This document shows positions 59,168 through 64,000 of a stretch of 64,000 bases of DNA, one piece after another. Below the pieces are notes generated by a model. The model was not told the DNA's origin. It ran no database searches and was given only the letters and a program-made list of their open reading frames with translations. Made by a program: the position numbers and the translations under genes. The stretch is from Aptenodytes patagonicus (lineage: Eukaryota > Chordata > Aves > Sphenisciformes > Spheniscidae). Where the stretch lies: positions 120,837,794-120,901,793 of the forward strand of contig NC_134949.1 of the NCBI RefSeq assembly GCF_965638725.1, read 5' to 3'. Numbering within the stretch: position 1 is the first letter of the stretch; each line of letters opens with the position of its first letter.

Positions 59168-62100
59168 GTAAACTTTTTTTTTAAACTACAGTTCTACTTT
59201 ACATTCACTAGATTTGTTATGATAAAAAACCTCTGGTTGTTACACTAAGGTGAAAGTTTTCAGTGGTGCTTCTCTAACCTATTAACATTTAATAAGACTG
59301 TATGTTTCCATAGAAGAAAACATTGTCTTTTCAAGATCTGCAGAAAAATTGATTTGACATTTTTAATTCAGTTGCAGGGAAATGACTATTTTAACAATCA
59401 TCTCACCTGCTTTTTTTACAATTCCTGTGCAAAACACAGCATGTACTGCTGCACTGCAATCAAGAGAGTTCTTGTGGTTTTGATGGGAGAAAGAATGAGC
59501 CAGGTATTATATTGTCATGCCTACAGGCTGTGCTAAGACCGATATGATCAGCTTTCTCTGAAGCATTCCAAGAGAATTCAAAGGTATATGTTGTAGTGCC
59601 ATCTTTTCTCTAATCTTGGGTAACTAAAGTCAGTCATCAGGATTGATGAGAGCCTCCTCAAAGTTACTCTAGTTCATGCCGCCGCATAGCCAGCCACCCT
59701 AACGGTTGCCCTAGCAGGTGTCTGCAGACAGCATGGGATAAAAGTGGTGCATCCTTTTGTGACTGGTCCGATTTTGTCAGCATAGCACAATGGAGCCCCG
59801 ATATACTGGACAATCAGACGGCGTTGATGGCAACTCCATGGTTCACCAGGCACAGAGCCAGTTCTGTATCCAGGGATTATTTCCCTTTCCTCTGTGGCGG
59901 TTCTGGAGTGTTTGTTGGCTTTTGTAAACTACTTCAGATCATCTGTTTCCCAGGAGCATTTAGACTTCCTCTGATATTTCAATATGAAGGCAGTTGTTTC
60001 CTGAGTGTAAACTGAGAAAGGCATTAGCAGACCGTGTTGTCCAATGATGTCATCCTTCCTGTCCCCATCAACTAGTGAGACAACACTGGAGGGCTGCTGA
60101 CTTAAAGGACTGACTTTTCTCTCCTGCTGCTCTCATCAAAAGGATGACTGAGGAAGGAATGGAGGATGACAGAGCCTCTTCTTGCTCTATCCCTCTAATC
60201 CTGAGAATAGGGGCAGGTTCTTCAGGCATAACTAGGAAAGATTATAGGAAATAATAGCAACTCAAGATTTGGGCTGAAAGGAACACAGTAGTACGTTGGC
60301 CTCTTTATTCCACTGACTTTCCAGTGCAGCAAAGACAATTGATATTTTTTTCCCTCAGAAGAATTCAATTTGAGAAAAGCAATATTATTTTGTGGCTGAA
60401 GCACTGAATTTAAAGTAAAGAACCTGCATTCTGTTTCCAGCTCTGTCAGTGACACATTGTGTGATCCTGGAGGAGTTGCTTCATCCCTCTGCTAATCTCT
60501 GAAACAAGGTTAATAATTTTTACCTTTTTTGTTAAAGAGCATTGAGATCAGTGGGTGAAGACTGCTCTAAAAGAGCAAAGTATGATTATCATTACTGCTG
60601 TTGGTACATAAAAACAAAATTACTAGTGTTAGATGTAGGTACTTTACGGGCCAAGTGATGATTTCTTAATTAGGACTTTTATGACCCATTTCTGGAACAT
60701 ATAACGTACTCTAAATGTGTAATTTCATGATAGACTGAAATTGCTCTCCTGGAAGCATTCAGGTCTGCTGGATAAATAATAGCCCTTCAGTAAGAGTTTT
60801 TTAAGTACACGCTAGAGCAGTTCCACTAAGTACACCCTCTTGGTCTGTTAAGTACCTGACATTTTTTTCAAGAGAACCTTCCTTTACTCTCATGATCTCA
60901 ATATGATAACAAATTCAAAGAAACAGTCAAAGGCTTTGATTCAGATAATGTTCTTTTTATTATCCTTCAGAACCTTTTTTTGGTAATATTGAGGTAGTTG
61001 AAAGGATAACTTATGAGGACTATCTGGCTGACTCAACCACTCAAAAGTATAAAGTTAGTGGTAGTGCTTCATCCCTTAGCTTTTCAAGCTTGTGTGCATA
61101 TTTATATTTAGATGCCTTTATGTTCAACCAGAGGCAGTTAAGTCAACACAGGCTTCTGAGCTGATGCAGAGGTGACAGGGCATTTAGCTTTAGCAATGAA
61201 AACTTGAGTTTCCTTGCTTTTGTCAGTCTGGATCACAGCTTAAAGTTGTAACTATTTAATGTAATTACATTATGTTTACACTGCTTTAAAATTTCAAACA
61301 AGAAATAACTGTAACAAAGTTGTAATTTACCTAGTTACCTTTTCTTATTAATTACTTTTAAAAATTGCTGTAATTCGAACTGCTAAGGGTGTGTCAGCTC
61401 TGTATAGCATGTGGTTGCAGTTTATGTTAACGTAACCATACCGGCTTTGAAACAGGTCACTCCTGTATTACAGAAGCAAACTACAACATGGGCTTCACCA
61501 GGACCTGCAGAAGTACTGAATGGTGCTGTCCCTTGTCATTCCATCCTTGCTTTTCTCTATCCCAAAGTTAGCTGGTATAAAGCAGCACACATGAAGTGTC
61601 ATGTAAACGAACCCTTTAATCAACTGTGGCATAGCAGCCTGAAATGCTTGAATTCGTAAGAATGCTGGTACATATTTTCATAATAAAAATATCACATCTA
61701 CAGCCACAAGATTTTCATCACCATGCCATAAATACAGTCAAAAGCATTTGTATTTTATTTAAAGAAGCAAACTATAAATGCTGGGTAGGTGGCTGTATAA
61801 TAATAGGCACTTTAAATAAAAAAAAGAAGTAATAACTTGCCAGGTTTCAAACACACAAAGCAAAATTTTGAAACCTGTTTTAAAAACAAAACAAAAAAAA
61901 AAGGCCAAATTAGCTGATCTTCAAGTTGGATTTTGAAAGCAGCTTGAAAGCTATGTAAGTTCACCGAGTGACTTGGAAAATCAGAGCCTTAGAATTTTAT
62001 GCATGCAGGCAGCAGACCACAGCCCGAGTACCAAGCAATTTGCACCTCTGTTTTAGGCTTCAAGCCCTTGTCCTTCTATGTTAGGCCCTGGCAGACAACT

Positions 62101-64000
62101 TGGCTGTTTGAGCAGAATTACCTAGTGTTCCCACTTTTCCCACCACGATCCTGCCATACCTACTCCCCGGGCACTGGTATCCAATGGCAGGGCAAAGTTC
62201 AGTGCAGCCTCCCCCTGACAGGGTAATAAACCCTGCTGTCCAAGCGCCGGCGCCAACTTCGCAGGGGTAGAGGTAGGATTGGCTGGAGAAAAGGTATTTC
62301 TGGGAGACTAACTGCAAATACCTAATTCTCTATAAGGACTCGTACTAGAGGACAATCCTAGTTGAAAGTTACAGCTTCTTTCTGAAGAATAAAAATGATC
62401 AGTCTCTAGTGTTCTGATCTACTAGCTAGGTTCAGATGAAAAATGTTGTCTTTTCCAACTACCTTCTTGAACGTTACATTTTTCTACTACTATGAGAGGA
62501 AGAAATTCCGAGAAGCAATTTGTAGGAAAATAAATCAATTCTCTAACTCAAAAGTTTTGCTTTTGCCTTTTTTTTAACTTAAAAATTAATGTATGGACAA
62601 CCAGACACAAAAGCCCTCCATATGAGAACAGAGCAGTTTAAGCTATATGCAGGAAAAGCCTGGTCTCTTTTGCAGCTTTATCATTAAAAAAACTACAAAG
62701 AAGTTCCTGATATGCTACCAGTGAAACAAAGCTCATATGAATAAACTTCTTGCTTTCAAGTCCTTTTGTTTGCAGTATTGGAAATTATTCTCTTCCCACT
62801 GATGAGCAAGACTTTGAATGAGGCTAAAGCACTTGCTTATTTGGGCTTCAGTGTCATCCCCCCCACCCTTGCGTGAGCAATGTGGTGGGTAGCGGGGCGA
62901 GGGTAGGCTTGCTACATTTGCCAGTTTGTTATTGGGAAATGTTAACCTTTGCCTCCTGTAAAAGTTGGACTGGGCCTTGGAAGGCGCTTCCTTGATTAGC
63001 TGCATAGTGGGTGGTGGCCCCTCTGACAGACACTCTACTACGGGTTATCTGCTATATTTAGACACCTACATCAGCATCTAAGGCCTTGTTGTTTAGGTCA
63101 CTGAATATAGAGGAAGGTATCTAGTGTTAAGTACCCGCATTACTATGCCCTGTGTGCTGTCTGTCCTCTCCCAGCATTTCCTGTGACTTGCTCAGTTCAT
63201 CTCCCTCTTCTCCGTCAAAGTCTTTATTCCAGCTGGGAGTTTGATCTTGGAGAGGGAAGAACGCAAGTCACATACAGATGCACAGGGTGTTCTGTAATTC
63301 TTTATCACCTCTTCTCATGAAATCGTGAGCTTGAGAGAGGCATTTATGTCGTATTTTGTATTACGAATCTGTTGAGATCAATGAAGTTAGATGACTGTAA
63401 AATTGCTGCAACAGAGAAAAGGCTCCAACCATTTACAATATCGGTTTGTTAAGTCAAGGGGTAGTTTTTCATGCTTTAGTGGGAAATGTCTATACAAAAG
63501 AAGTAATGAAAATATGAAAGGGACAGTTTGTTGTGTGTGATACAAACATTTAGCAGAAATCTTGTTTACTCTGGAACTTTAATAATGGACCTATTGCTTC
63601 TACTGACTGCCAAGACTCCTGTTAGACACATAAATTATTTTAGAAAGTTTAAAAGTATACTGTATTTTTAAAGGGTATGCTGTATTTTTTTAATATGTAT
63701 TAAATTCCAAGAGAATTCCTAGAGTACCGTGGTACTCTATAATTAGATTTGATTGCCTATGAACTTGATAAGTCTCCTGTAATGCTGCTGTGATAACTAT
63801 GGTCTTATGTGAAGATTATGTAAGACATGGATGTTTACAAAGTCAGGGCATCATACTAAGGGTAGAAAAGAAGGGAAAGTCTCTCAGGAAAGGTGAGCAA
63901 AACTCTCGATTGCTCTCAGCCAGTCGACTTGAATTGTTTGGAGGAAAGAGAACTGCTTACTTTCATAGTAAAACTAGTCTAGACTAGATATATCCTAGAC
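59168..64000 (+). other. MAP3K7CL: MAP3K7CL intron, running out of the window
   Basis: Intron sequence to the window end. I searched for the next exon (a Cys-His-Asp-Ser-Glu-Glu start in human) and did not find it. It holds one well-preserved MIR-type SINE at 60391 and a possible scrap of an old repeat near 59780-59815 (TAGCACAATGGAGCCCCGAT). Confidence 0.65.
60391..60602 (+). mobile_element. MIR-type (CORE-SINE), nearly full length
   Basis: Follows a sauropsid MIR from head to tail: TGTGGCTGAAGCACTGAATT, TTCCAGCTCTGTCAGTGACA, TGTGTGATCCTGGAGGAGTT, then GTTAAAGAGCATTGAGATCA and AAGTATGATTATCATTACTG. This is the best-preserved SINE in the window. Confidence 0.75.

Noticed and set aside
1-64000. 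tRNA, rRNA, snoRNA, microRNA and CRISPR signatures
   Set aside because: I looked for tRNA-like boxes outside the SINEs, box C/D pairs in the USP16 and CCT8 introns, and long hairpins, and saw no convincing case by eye. A covariance-model scan would be decisive.

Overview
The window is vertebrate nuclear DNA: intron-rich, AT-rich outside one CpG island, with long introns and GT-AG splice sites. It is most likely from a bird, probably Neoaves. The grounds are the close match of the translated exons to known vertebrate proteins, two fragments that resemble avian endogenous-retrovirus LTRs, a CR1-type LINE remnant, and old MIR/CORE-SINE copies of the sauropsid kind. The gene order USP16 - CCT8 - MAP3K7CL matches the block on human chromosome 21q21. 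Gene names come from my memory of the human proteins; no search was run.

Layout. (1) 1-17,354, plus strand: USP16, a histone H2A deubiquitinase. Sixteen coding exons run from just after the N-terminus to the stop. The first coding exon (about 20 residues) lies upstream of the window. (2) 17,355-19,930: the USP16 3' end, a GC-rich LTR-like fragment (about 18,780-19,678), then the CCT8 3' end. The two genes converge. (3) 19,931-31,053, minus strand: CCT8, the theta subunit of the cytosolic chaperonin CCT/TRiC. All 15 coding exons are present and give 548 residues, the human length. (4) 30,430-31,470: a CpG island over CCT8 exon 1, with a perfect NRF1 consensus and GC boxes, probably a bidirectional promoter. 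(5) 31,470-64,000: the MAP3K7CL locus on the plus strand. Only two coding exons are recognisable (50,243-50,351 and 59,109-59,167); the coiled-coil exons must lie beyond the window. The rest is intron or 5' flank with SINE, CR1 and simple repeats.

The strongest unexpected observation is a second terminal exon for CCT8 (20,682-20,774, minus). It repeats the start of the normal last exon, with most differences silent, but then ends in a different acidic tail. It lies between exon 14 and the normal last exon and has its own acceptor and stop. This looks like an old exon duplication giving mutually exclusive C-terminal tails of a chaperonin subunit. Other notable points are a GC-AG intron in CCT8, a possible upstream coding exon for MAP3K7CL, a 129-bp nearly identical direct duplication beside a USP16 exon, and a MITE-like AT-rich inverted repeat beside the alternative CCT8 exon.

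The three genes do not form a pathway: USP16 acts on chromatin, CCT8 on protein folding, and MAP3K7CL is a small protein related to the C-terminus of the kinase TAK1.
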